Shown here: positions 1 to 8,722 of the stretch, piece by piece
Layout of the letters: every line of letters starts with the position of its first letter
Position numbering within the stretch: the stretch's first letter is position 1
DNA from: Trichomonas vaginalis G3
Lineage: Eukaryota; Parabasalia; Trichomonadida; Trichomonadidae
Assembly: GCF_026262505.1 (NCBI RefSeq)
Contig: NC_067207.1
Location: forward strand, 2,364,252-2,428,251
DNA length: 64,000 nucleotides
Direction of reading: 5' to 3'
Notes under the pieces: model-generated
Told to the model about the DNA's origin: nothing
The model's database searches: none
What the model saw: only the letters and a program-made list of their open reading frames with translations
Program-made: the position numbers and the translations under genes

Positions 1-1
1 T

Positions 2-871
2 CTCTTATCATCTGTTTCATTTCCTTCTTCAGGAAATATTTATCTTAAAGACTATGCATTCTATTTATGCGAAAATCTTAGATCATTAACCATTACAAAG
101 AGTATAATATCTATTGGACAATCATGTTTCCAGAGTTGTGGCATCCAATCAGTTATTTTTGAAGGTGATACGATTTGCAATGGAATAATTCCAGCTCTCT
201 GTTTCAAGAATTGCAGCAGTTTAGCATCAGTATCCATTCCATCAAATTGCACAATTCTTGATGTCGAATGTTTTGCAATGACAGGAATCACAGATATAAT
301 TATTGCTGATAATGTTGAAGTTTTATCTCGCCAATGTTTTAAAGATTGCTTAAGTTTAGAGAGTATTACCATTCAGTCCAGTTCTAGATTAACTTCTATT
401 CAGCCATTTGCCTTCCAAGGTTGTGGTAATCTTGCAAGTGTGAATTCTTTTGTTGCTTCAAATTTTTGTAGCGATAATGGAGCAATATATAATAATGATA
501 GATCGAAGATCATCATTTATCCGCCGGCTGCGAAGAACAAATACTTTGGATGCAGAAATCTTGAAGCCGTTTTAATTCCAGATAAAAGTGTTGTGAATAT
601 AGGGCAAAGTGCTTTTGAAGGATGTACATCTCTAAAGCAAATCAACATTCCTTTGAGCATCAAAAATATCGAGGCGAATGCATTCCTTGGTTGTGGTAAT
701 ATAAAATGTGGTGTTTCTCATGACAACAATACTAAGGAATATATAGATATGCTAATTAATGCAGGGTTAACGAAAAAATCCTTAAAAGAATGTATGATGA
801 TAACATGCTTGGTGCATGGTAGTTCACCAATGTTCTCTTATAACGTTCTATTTCCTTTTATTCTCATTTAA
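2..871 (+). CDS. BspA-like leucine-rich repeat protein, 5' end cut by window edge
   Basis: The frame is open from base 2 of the window, so the start lies to the left. The translation is a run of BspA/TpLRR-type leucine-rich repeats of about 23 residues, with units ending in motifs such as AFQGCGNLASV and AFEGCTSLKQINIP (Cys-x-x-Leu-x-x-Ile-x-Ile/Pro). This is the large trichomonad surface/secreted family (TvBspA-like) implicated in adhesion. An ATG at 278 also lies in frame, but the repeats begin well before it. After the last repeat comes a 60-residue tail ending in a short hydrophobic stretch (SYNVLFPFILI). I see no clear membrane segment plus cytoplasmic tail like that of the paralogue at 26.2-28.2 kb, so this copy may be soluble or secreted. 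Family assignment is firm; function is inferred from the family. Confidence 0.85.
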   Translation, partial: LLSSVSFPSSGNIYLKDYAFYLCENLRSLTITKSIISIGQSCFQSCGIQSVIFEGDTICNGIIPALCFKNCSSLASVSIPSNCTILDVECFAMTGITDIIIADNVEVLSRQCFKDCLSLESITIQSSSRLTSIQPFAFQGCGNLASVNSFVASNFCSDNGAIYNNDRSKIIIYPPAAKNKYFGCRNLEAVLIPDKSVVNIGQSAFEGCTSLKQINIPLSIKNIEANAFLGCGNIKCGVSHDNNTKEYIDMLINAGLTKKSLKECMMITCLVHGSSPMFSYNVLFPFILI

Positions 872-1363
872 TATAACTTAAAAAATTATTCTCTCAAATT
901 GTTTTGAGATTTTCAAATATGTGATCAAGTCAAAATACATCAAGATTGGATATAAACTTATTTATTTGTATGGAATTTAGGTGTAGAGAGCCTTAAATAA
1001 ACATAATATTAAAATTGATTTGATAATAATATAAGTTTCTGAATGTTTCCCCTAGACCCATTTAATGATGAAAATGTTAGTTATTTAAGAACAAAAATGA
1101 ATGTACCCAAATGCATACATATTGCAAGTTGAATTAGATTTGAGATTCTCAAATATATCAATATATCTAAAACTATCTTGTTTTTTGTGAACACATGATA
1201 TTTTATGTCGGTTTTGATAATGTGAGTGCTGTTATTTAGTTAATATGAATAAAATTTTCTATTATATACTTAAATTCTTTTGTTAATATATGGATGTGTT
1301 AAAAATATATGAGAAAAAAACAAATTCTCTAAATTGAGTTCTTTATTCTATAATTATCAATTA
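872..1363. other. intergenic, nothing recognised
   Basis: AT-rich spacer between two converging genes. I see no coding frame, RNA gene or clear repeat in it. Confidence 0.6.
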
Positions 1364-1939
1364 TTATTCAAATGTGAAATCATACTTACTCATAATGGCT
1401 GGGATATATAAAAGAGTCTTTTCCTGGTATTCAACATTGTTATGAATTTGTATAAATTGTAATGCACTTAATTCATTTTTGCTTTGGATGTTAAAATGTG
1501 CTTTTTCTGGGAGCATTACTATATACCATTTCTCGATTTCTTTAGCTTGTGTAATATGTGCTGGAAGATATGGATATAAATACTCTGAAAACTGTGGACG
1601 GTACCATGTAGCGACATGATCACCGATATCGAATTCACCTTCGACAATGCGGAATTTCTTGGTGAGTATACGTTTAATAGCTGCTTCATCTTCTTCTCCA
1701 GTTCTAACTATTCCGCCTGGCATTTGTAATTTCTTTTTATTTTTGTTTTTGAGGAGTAATATTGTTGTAATGTTGTGTTCGTGAGCAAGAATAATGCAAC
1801 GAACAGATTTAACTGTTCCTTCGACTGCAAAAATTTCTTTTATTTTTTCCATGCGATCTGTATGTGCCTTTTCCTCTTCTTCCTCATCTTCTGATGCACC
1901 AAAACGGTAATTTGATAACTTGTGGATCCTCAAACTCAT
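1364..1939 (-). CDS. CFIm25/NUDT21-like mRNA 3'-end processing factor
   Basis: 191 residues matching the 25 kDa subunit of cleavage factor Im, which binds UGUA-type RNA upstream of poly(A) sites. An N-terminal strand (HKLSNYRFG) resembles the TNYTFG start of CFIm25 and is followed here by an acidic EDEEEEE insert. Then come VRCIILAHEHNITTILLL, the degenerate Nudix loop LQMPGGIVRTGEEDE, and the diagnostic YPYLPAHITQAKEIEKWYIVMLPEKA block (human CFIm25 has YPYIPAHITKPKEHKKL). The Nudix box lacks the REUxEE glutamates, as in human CFIm25, so RNA binding rather than hydrolysis is expected. Full length for the family without the human N-terminal extension. The ATG is the first in frame. The match is strong over the whole length. 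Confidence 0.88.
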   Translation of the reverse strand: MSLRIHKLSNYRFGASEDEEEEEKAHTDRMEKIKEIFAVEGTVKSVRCIILAHEHNITTILLLKNKNKKKLQMPGGIVRTGEEDEAAIKRILTKKFRIVEGEFDIGDHVATWYRPQFSEYLYPYLPAHITQAKEIEKWYIVMLPEKAHFNIQSKNELSALQFIQIHNNVEYQEKTLLYIPAIMSKYDFTFE

Positions 1940-2321
1940 TTATGTTCTTTCGAACTTGTCACGTTTTTTGCCAAAAAGTGTTTCTTTGGCTTTTTGCGGA
2001 ATAGAGTATTCCTAAGGGGCTATTATTACTAAAATATTAATTGGCATGATGAGAAGCCATAGATTTTTGTATTTTTATTAGAAATTGATCAAGATAAAAT
2101 TTTGAAATTTTAACAAATAAAAAATGAAGCTAAAACACAATGGTAAAAACTCATATCTGAAGTAAATTAAAGGTTTGGAAAAGTTTTTAGACGTGAATCT
2201 AAACTTAGATAAAAATTTTATAAGAATTTTCATCTTATAGATCTTAAATAATGTCAAAATTATATTAACGTAATACTTTATGAATAAGATGTAATAAAAA
2301 CAGATATCAATATATGATACT
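1940..2321. other. intergenic, nothing recognised
   Basis: AT-rich spacer upstream of the CFIm25-like gene and downstream of the AGC kinase. A short GC-richer patch near 1980-2020 has no recognised identity. Confidence 0.55.
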
Positions 2322-3686
2322 CTACTTGAATGTAGGTATTGGTGGTAATTTTGCGTCAGAGTTACTCTTTTGACTTTCCATGCTTCCGACAAAGCTGAAT
2401 CCATTGAATTCAGTGTGTCCTTCGATTGCTGGCGTTGCAACAGAATCACATGGCGTTTCTCTGGTGAATGCAGAGTCAAAGTTCTCTGGATTGAACTTGT
2501 CATCAATCGGAGGAACGTAGAGTGGCTCAACTTTTCGTTCTAAGACTTCATCGAAATCCATTCCTTCCCAGAACGGATGATCCTTCAAAGTATCGAAAGT
2601 AGCGCGTGTCTCTGGGTCTTTTGATAGAAGCTGGTTGATAAAATCGGAAACATTTGGATCAAAATCTGAAGGATAATACGGTTGATCCGCAGGGATTCTC
2701 ATAAAGATCTTTGCACGGTTCTCATCGTAAAATGGTGTATGTCCAAAGATGAATTCATAGACCAAACAGCCATATGACCACCAATCTATGGCCATTCCGT
2801 AAGGTTCGCGACGTACAATCTCAGGAGCGAGGTATTCAACAGTTCCGCAGAATGTAGATGTTGCAGAGTCAAATGACATGTCTTTAGCAAGACCGAAATC
2901 GGTTAATTTGATATGTCCTTCTTCATCGAGTAAAATATTTTCTGGTTTGAGGTCGCGATATATGATACCATTACTATGGAGATGAGAAAGTGCCAAACCG
3001 ATTTCAGCGGCGTAAAAGCGAACTTCTGACATCTGAAGTTTTCCAACTTTAGAGAGATATCTAAACAATTCACCACCAGGGATGTATTGCATACCAAGGT
3101 AAAATTTGGACATAGACTGAAATGCAAATGAAAGAGAAACAATAAATGGATGTTTGACTTTCATCAGAATATTTCTCTCTGAAAAGACTGTATGTACTTT
3201 GCGTGTTTGAATTAAACGAGCTTTATGAATTGATTTGATTGCATATAAATTCTTTGTACCTTTCTTTTGGACTAACATCACTTTGCCATAGTAGCCTCTT
3301 CCTAGAACTGAAATAATGTTGAAATCATCCATTGTTGTAGTTCTATCATTGATTGCTTGGGATTTGATGGCTAATATCCACTCCATTGTAACTTCTTCTG
3401 ATTCGGAAAGGAAAACAAATGTGTTTATACCTGGAGAATCTATCTTAAACTTCCTTTTATCATCTTCTAATGGTGCAACCGTGGTGTCAACACCAATTGG
3501 GATTCTTTTTTCAATGATCTTTGATTCATAATTTTTATAAACAATGAATTCCGAGTTGCATACTTCACAATAGCAATTGTTCCATATTCCAAAGAAGCTT
3601 CCTTTCTTTTTAAGTGTTCCCTGATATGAGCCGACTTGTTTCTCGCTCATTTCGAAATTTTGTATCGTCCAAGAGTTATTGGTCAT
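2322..3686 (-). CDS. PH-domain AGC protein kinase (AKT/PKB-like)
   Basis: 454 residues with the layout of AKT/PKB. A PH domain (about 18-108, starting GSYQGTLKKKG) is followed by a Ser/Thr kinase domain (about 122-374). Visible catalytic parts are the Gly loop GRGYYGKV, Lys151 in YAIKS, the catalytic loop YRDLKPEN (~243-250), DFG (263-265), activation-loop Thr278 in STFCGTVEYLAPE, and APE. A C-terminal AGC tail carries a hydrophobic-motif-like FNGFSF with Ser431 and an upstream SVATPAI turn-like site. The family is recruited to phosphoinositides through the PH domain and phosphorylated in the activation loop and tail. All residues needed for activity are present. The PH ligand cannot be read from sequence. 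The ATG is followed by MTNNSW and leaves the PH domain whole. Confidence 0.9.
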   Translation of the reverse strand: MTNNSWTIQNFEMSEKQVGSYQGTLKKKGSFFGIWNNCYCEVCNSEFIVYKNYESKIIEKRIPIGVDTTVAPLEDDKRKFKIDSPGINTFVFLSESEEVTMEWILAIKSQAINDRTTTMDDFNIISVLGRGYYGKVMLVQKKGTKNLYAIKSIHKARLIQTRKVHTVFSERNILMKVKHPFIVSLSFAFQSMSKFYLGMQYIPGGELFRYLSKVGKLQMSEVRFYAAEIGLALSHLHSNGIIYRDLKPENILLDEEGHIKLTDFGLAKDMSFDSATSTFCGTVEYLAPEIVRREPYGMAIDWWSYGCLVYEFIFGHTPFYDENRAKIFMRIPADQPYYPSDFDPNVSDFINQLLSKDPETRATFDTLKDHPFWEGMDFDEVLERKVEPLYVPPIDDKFNPENFDSAFTRETPCDSVATPAIEGHTEFNGFSFVGSMESQKSNSDAKLPPIPTFK

Positions 3687-4417
3687 TTTTTTCGTCTTAT
3701 CAGGGATTTAGGCGAATTATCAAGCGTTATAATGGAATCTTAATGAAGTAAGAATGGAGAAGAACGGTAGGATTGTCAAATTGAAATGTATTTGAATGAA
3801 AAATAATTGTTTTATCTCGAAATTCAAAGTTACATCGGGTTTGACAATGATGATCGATGCTCCGTAACATTAAGTTAAGATTGAACTATTTCCATGCTAT
3901 GTAGTATCGATAGTATTATGCATGAAAATCCATATCTGAAATGAATAATGATGAAGAAAAAATGCAAAAGGTTTCATCATGAATGGGCAATATGAACGTG
4001 AAGCTTATGCATATATTTTCATATGTACGAAGACAAAATTCAAAACACAGCAATTTTATGTTAAGAAATATTAGATTTTTGAGGTTTCCAAGATTTCTCG
4101 ATGAAACATAGGTAATTTCGAGCTTATTTAATAGAAACTAATTGATGCTATGTATGTTTGTTTCTTTTATAAGGTTTATGAATTTACCGCTTTATCTAAC
4201 ATAGAATTATTGAATTTGCATCACATATTTTAGATAAGGGGCTATATTTGTATCCTATAACCTTACAAATATTATGAAATAAAGGTTTAATTTGAATTTA
4301 AAAATATCAAAAAAAAAATATTATGATACATATACTTCAAAATGATTGACTAGGTAAAAATATAAAAATATTAACGCAATATAGTATTTGTTTAAGTAAA
4401 AGCTGTACACAATTAAA
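3687..4417. other. intergenic, nothing recognised
   Basis: Holds the upstream region of the AGC kinase and the downstream region of the CDC50 gene. AT-rich, with no convincing frame or repeat. Confidence 0.55.
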
Positions 4418-5371
4418 TTAAATAAGTGGCATAGCAGTTTCGCTTCTATCATTTGTAATTCTAAGTTGCTTATACAATGGTAGAGTCTTTGTTAGATACA
4501 ATACTTCGAAGACAGCTGCAGCAATAAATGAGAAAACAGCTAAAACAATAAAATATGTTCCAAAGAAGTTATTCTTGCATCCAAGGAAGTTTGTCTGTGC
4601 AAGAACCAAGTACTTCTTGAAATTGGCCTTATTTATTGGATAGTTATCGATAATTGCGATTTCGATTTCAGTTCCCTTTGGAAATACTCCAGAACTATGA
4701 GAAACGTATCCGTAAAGCTTTCTGAATGTCTTTAGAGGAGAAACTTGAAGCCAATTGATGAAATGCTCATTTTCTTGTTCTCCAGGGAATGTAAGGGATC
4801 GGTTATTACGAAGCCAGTAATTCAGTTCTGGGTTTGTTAAATTCATCGATTGATGGAAGATTTTCTTGTATGTTTTTTGTGTAATCTCTTTTTCTTTCAT
4901 TGTAATGTTATCAGAAGCAATAACGAATGTATCATTGAATACAGTCATTGGTAGAAGTCCGCATGGTACATTTGTTGGTCCAGCAACGTCCGGCTTGCAC
5001 TGGGAAGTTGCTTTTTTACTCGAAAAATTATTTCCTTTGAGCATATCCCAACTCTTTGAATGAGCATATGCTAAATGGTTCTGGAAGAAGTTCTCAAGTT
5101 GATAATAAAGCTTGAGATCTCCTTTAATTTCTTTATCCAGAACAAATTTCACTGAACATGTACCATTTGCGTGGCAATCATAATTTTGTTTGTATTCGAA
5201 AATATTTTTATTTGAAGAGAAAACAACAATGCCGATTATTAAAGATATAATCGAAAAAATCAAATAAATCATGGCAGCAAAGAAAGGAGTCAGAAAAGGC
5301 TTCATTGCAGGGACTTTTTGTTGTTTAAATTTGCTATCTGAAAATGGGATACTGTTCGCTTCTTCAGTCAT
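4418..5371 (-). CDS. CDC50/LEM3-family subunit of a P4-ATPase lipid flippase
   Basis: 317 residues with CDC50 topology: a short cytosolic N-terminus (KFKQQKVPAMKPFLTPFF), one membrane span (~33-52), a large extracytosolic domain, and a second span near the C-terminus (~272-295). Family signatures are YYQLENFFQNHLAYAHSKS, the Cys-containing QCKPD...PCGLLPMTVFNDTF, and the late WLQVSPLKTFRKLYG block. Several NxT/NxS sites lie in the ectodomain. CDC50 proteins pair with P4-ATPases for folding and ER exit of the flippase, which moves aminophospholipids to the cytosolic leaflet. No P4-ATPase gene is in this window. Length is normal for the family. Confidence 0.9.
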   Translation of the reverse strand: MTEEANSIPFSDSKFKQQKVPAMKPFLTPFFAAMIYLIFSIISLIIGIVVFSSNKNIFEYKQNYDCHANGTCSVKFVLDKEIKGDLKLYYQLENFFQNHLAYAHSKSWDMLKGNNFSSKKATSQCKPDVAGPTNVPCGLLPMTVFNDTFVIASDNITMKEKEITQKTYKKIFHQSMNLTNPELNYWLRNNRSLTFPGEQENEHFINWLQVSPLKTFRKLYGYVSHSSGVFPKGTEIEIAIIDNYPINKANFKKYLVLAQTNFLGCKNNFFGTYFIVLAVFSFIAAAVFEVLYLTKTLPLYKQLRITNDRSETAMPLI

Positions 5372-6104
5372 CGGATCTAAGACAATGGCGAAATTCTCTC
5401 AATTTCTCAAAAAAAGTTACATTGTAAAGTGTCAAATTTACCAAACAAAAAAAACAATTTACCACTAAAGTATCATAATATCTTGGTGAAACACAGCTAG
5501 AATTGCCTCTAATAATATACTTGCTAAGATTCTATGCAGCTTTATCAGTAAGTAAATTCTGCCTCATCTCTCCACTTGTTCTTTCATGAAAGCTCTCTAA
5601 GCCAGAATCACAATATATAAGCATTCTAGCTATCAGTATCTAGTTGCTAGACTGTCTTTTTATTGTACTTTTTAGGATATTATTTATATTTTATTAACCT
5701 TGTGACTTATATTACTGCTTCCTGGTCTTCGAGGTCCATAGATGTAAATTTGCATGAATGAGACAGTATCCATAATTAAGCATCTAATTCAATGAGAAAC
5801 TTCAGAAGAAATTGCACCCTTGAATTTAATATCTGTATATAAACAAGAAATAATGCTCCACTTGATGTCCGCATGTGTTTTATATATGATTGCGGAAAAA
5901 TAAATTTTTTGGTGAAACGTTTACTGTATTGTAATTAAGTATTAATAAGACATGATAATTAGCATTTGAATTAACAATGAAGCAAATAATAATTATAAAG
6001 TTATTCCCAAAATTTCTAGAGCAATAACCAGAAACAAATAAAATATAACATAGATTTTACATGTAAAAAAATAATATATATTCCCGCTATTTTGCATATA
6101 GTTC
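5372..6104. other. divergent intergenic region
   Basis: Shared upstream region of the CDC50 gene (left) and the CYRI-like gene (right). No gene is recognised in it. It presumably holds both promoters. Confidence 0.55.
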
Positions 6105-7001
6105 ATGGGTAATTTCATTAGTATCCACAGGCATGTTCGAACTTGTAGATTGCAGTATAACGCTGAATACCAACCTACAAGTAATGAGCGGGAAGTACTT
6201 TCGAGTAACCCTACTGAAAGTGGGGAAAGTTTATTAAATCAATTTCGAAATTACCACGATTTCAGATCAGAAATCATAGTTCTACAAACATACGATTGTG
6301 AAGAAGCAAGAGCTATTTACAATCAAACTAGAGAAAATGTCGAATTTATGTCATCATTGTATAATTATTGCTGCCAGGCAACAGATCACTTTAATTCTTT
6401 AGCTTCATACATGATAAATTCAGAAATGGATGTAAATATGGGAACTATTTATAGAAATAAAGTAGTTACCCAAAAAATGATAAAATATCTTGCGCAATTC
6501 TTTACGTTTGATGAAATAAAAATGAATACCCCTAATATGCTTCTCGATTTATCATTTTACAGAAGAACCACACAGAGAAATGCTGCAAACGCCTTAGTTG
6601 ATGCTCTATTTGTTCAAACTAATATAGTCTCTATATTCCTTGGTGCTTCTACTCCATTTTTGGATTATCTTTATTCTCAATTCAATCATACTTTTGCCAA
6701 TAATGTTCCAAGTGCTGTTAGGCTTTTAGGCTTGATAATTGAAGTATGCGCCAGTAATATAGTAAGCTTTGAAATGATCGAGCCATGTCTTAAAGCAATG
6801 ACTGCTATGATCTTAATAATTGACAAAATAAATGGTAATGCTTTCAACTGTCACGCTCCTTATCCAGCGTACAGATGTCTTCAAATTTTATTTGAGACAA
6901 CTCCTCGCCAAGATAATCTCATCAATACAATTCGTTACAATTCGAAGAATCTTAATAATGAGGATACTTTAGAACCGATAAAAGAATTGTTTGCTAGCTA
7001 G
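6105..7001 (+). CDS. CYRI/FAM49-like Rac1-interacting protein (CYFIP-like domain)
   Basis: 298 residues. Similarity to vertebrate FAM49/CYRI runs along the chain. FDEIKMNTPNMLLDLSFYRR parallels [20 protein letters not shown] of FAM49B, and LINTIRYNSKNLNNEDTLEPIK parallels its C-terminal [22 protein letters not shown]. The two Arg residues after SFY/SYY belong to the Rac-binding surface in CYRI proteins. The N-terminus MGNFIS fits N-myristoylation, again as in CYRI (MGNLLK), so it probably sits on the inner plasma membrane. CYRI binds active Rac1 and opposes the SCAR/WAVE complex and Arp2/3-driven protrusion. A role in amoeboid spreading of the parasite is inference. The C-terminus and length match the family. 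Confidence 0.85.
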   Translation: MGNFISIHRHVRTCRLQYNAEYQPTSNEREVLSSNPTESGESLLNQFRNYHDFRSEIIVLQTYDCEEARAIYNQTRENVEFMSSLYNYCCQATDHFNSLASYMINSEMDVNMGTIYRNKVVTQKMIKYLAQFFTFDEIKMNTPNMLLDLSFYRRTTQRNAANALVDALFVQTNIVSIFLGASTPFLDYLYSQFNHTFANNVPSAVRLLGLIIEVCASNIVSFEMIEPCLKAMTAMILIIDKINGNAFNCHAPYPAYRCLQILFETTPRQDNLINTIRYNSKNLNNEDTLEPIKELFAS

Positions 7002-7457
7002 GCTTTGTTGAACTCTTCTTGCTTCCGAAAAATTTTATGTTTACGTTTTTACTCTCAACGTGAACCTAAAATGTCAAAGCAAAAAATGATATATGCTAGA
7101 AAAGGGTGCTTTTTCGGATGAGAAAAGAGTATACAACATTTGATAATGATTCTTAGATAATTTCTATTTTGTGCGGCTTAAATTCTTATTCTAAAAGTAG
7201 TGTTTAGTATGTATATTCTCGAAATTCTTTTAAATGTCTCGGAGTCCCGAAACGAATAAGATGACATGAAAACTTATCACTGTCATGAACCGAAGCGAAG
7301 AAACATAGAGCCTAGTAGAAACTATTATTATTTTAAGCGGAATCAACGCAGAAAAATGTTTAAAAAGTCGATTTTTAAAGATAGATAAAATCGTTTTATT
7401 CCGTTTCAAACAATATATTAATATAAATAACAGATATTTCGGTGGTAGGAAGCCTAT
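7002..7457. other. intergenic, nothing recognised
   Basis: AT-rich spacer between converging genes. No RNA gene or repeat is evident. Confidence 0.5.
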
Positions 7458-7622
7458 TTAATTGGATAACTTATGGTAGCAGAAATCATCAGAGCCTGAG
7501 TGAGGAACTTTCTTTGTAGGTTGGTTATTTGGGTTTATGCTCTTGTTGAATCTTGTCTGGTTGAGTTTCTGTTTGTCGTTTGCGTAAACTGATTTCATTG
7601 TGACACTGAGAAAGCGTGACAT
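7458..7622 (-). CDS. small 54-residue protein, function unknown
   Basis: A complete short frame beginning MSRFLSVTMKSVYANDKQKL and ending DDFCYHKLSN, stop TAA. It is very polar, rich in Asn, Lys and Ser, with no membrane segment. Evidence that it is real: a TCATTTT initiator-like motif about 10 bases before the ATG, codon use with many C-ending codons (unlike the surrounding AT-rich spacer), and TAAAT at the stop, which fits the UAAA poly(A) signal reported for trichomonads. I do not recognise the protein. It could be a small basic nucleic-acid-binding or structural protein, but nothing in the sequence proves that. Confidence 0.5.
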   Translation of the reverse strand: MSRFLSVTMKSVYANDKQKLNQTRFNKSINPNNQPTKKVPHSGSDDFCYHKLSN

Positions 7623-7789
7623 TATATCAAAATGATTTTAGTATTGAAAAATTGAATGCTATCTAGCCATTGTAGGCAAGAAAAAGGAAAAAATTTAAAA
7701 ATTGATGACAAGTAAGTAGTCAGCTAAATGAAATAGCTTTGGTCATTTTTGAAAAGAGGTCAACTTTTTTAATCACTAACAAATTTTCA

Positions 7790-7984
7790 ATGTGTGAAAA
7801 CGATTATTCTGAAAAATTGAATGAGTTAAATAGTATCGTTTTGGGAAAATTATTTGATGTGGATAGATGGAATCAAGATCGTGAAATCTTGTTAAGGAAT
7901 GTTATACAAACTGATAAAGAAAAATTAATGGGGGTTGAGAATCACAAAATTTCAAATGCAAATTTATCTTTTAATAAAATTTAA
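7790..7984 (+). CDS. small 64-residue protein, function unknown
   Basis: The frame starts at an ATG giving MCENDYSEKLNELNSIVLGK and continues through a helical stretch (KLFDVDRWNQDREILLRNVI) to TAA. Upstream in-frame sequence exists only without an ATG, so this ATG is the likely start. A TCACTAA motif lies 16 bases before it and matches the trichomonad initiator consensus. Amino-acid composition is balanced and looks coding. The flanks are far more AT-rich. I do not recognise the family; a small helical subunit of a larger complex is one possibility. Confidence 0.45.
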   Translation: MCENDYSEKLNELNSIVLGKLFDVDRWNQDREILLRNVIQTDKEKLMGVENHKISNANLSFNKI

Positions 7985-8092
7985 TTTTAATTTATGGAAT
8001 TATTTCTAAATATCAATTTTTTAGAATTATTTGGGAAATTTATATAAATTTTCTATACAAGATTAATTTAAATAAAGATATGGAAATGTAAA

Positions 8093-8163
8093 TCCGATAT
8101 CGTTCAGCGGTTAGGATATGTGGTTTTCATCCACAGGATCGGGGTTCGACTCCCCGTATCGGA
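8093..8163 (+). tRNA. tRNA-Glu (anticodon TTC)
   Basis: A full cloverleaf without intron. The 7-bp acceptor stem is TCCGATA/TATCGGA. The D arm contains AGCGGTTAGGA. The anticodon stem TGTGG/CCACA encloses loop TTTTCAT, giving anticodon TTC. The T arm is GGGG-TTCGACT-CCCC. Sequence and box B (GGTTCGACTCC) match eukaryotic tRNA-Glu(TTC). No CCA is encoded, as expected in eukaryotes. Confidence 0.96.
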
Positions 8164-8166
8164 AAA

Positions 8167-8181
8167 CTTTTTTCCCTTTTT
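8167..8181 (+). terminator. RNA polymerase III terminator of tRNA-Glu
   Basis: Two T runs (ACTTTTTT, then CCCTTTTTT) start four bases after the tRNA 3' end, the usual place for Pol III termination. Confidence 0.75.
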
Positions 8182-8722
8182 TAGAATGATTTTTGTGTTT
8201 TCTTGTTTACTACGAATAATATGGTTAATTTTTGAAATTGGTATGTAGGCTTATATTTTTATGCGAGGATAAATATATCGAGATTGAACTTGTGAAAATA
8301 TATTGAGATTCTTTTAAGCAATTGTATGAAATCAATATCCAAGCATCTGTCTGTTAAGTGTAGTCTCTTTTTTGATTTAATATTTATACACCAGCTTATT
8401 GATAATTGGGATTATTTGTACATATTGTTAGAATTTGTTTTTATTATCAAATCTTTCATTTCTAGACATATTTGAGTTGTTTGTTGTAAATATGAGCCAT
8501 CTATTTCGATGATAGAAAATTTTTTGATGGGATGATTGACGAAAAAGATATTTTGAATGTCACCTTTGTTCGTCTTAAAATTTCAATTGTGATCGTCCAT
8601 AGCACAATAATCCTGACATTATTGGTTGATCTATCGTTGGCTCATCAACATTTTAAATTTTCGATGGTCATACAAAAATTTCAAAGAAAAAATTTAATTG
8701 AGCAAAATCAAAATACAAAATA
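8182..8722. other. intergenic, upstream of RNase Z
   Basis: AT-rich. A 63-codon open frame crosses its right part but has no family features and runs directly into the RNase Z start, so I do not call it a gene. Confidence 0.5.
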
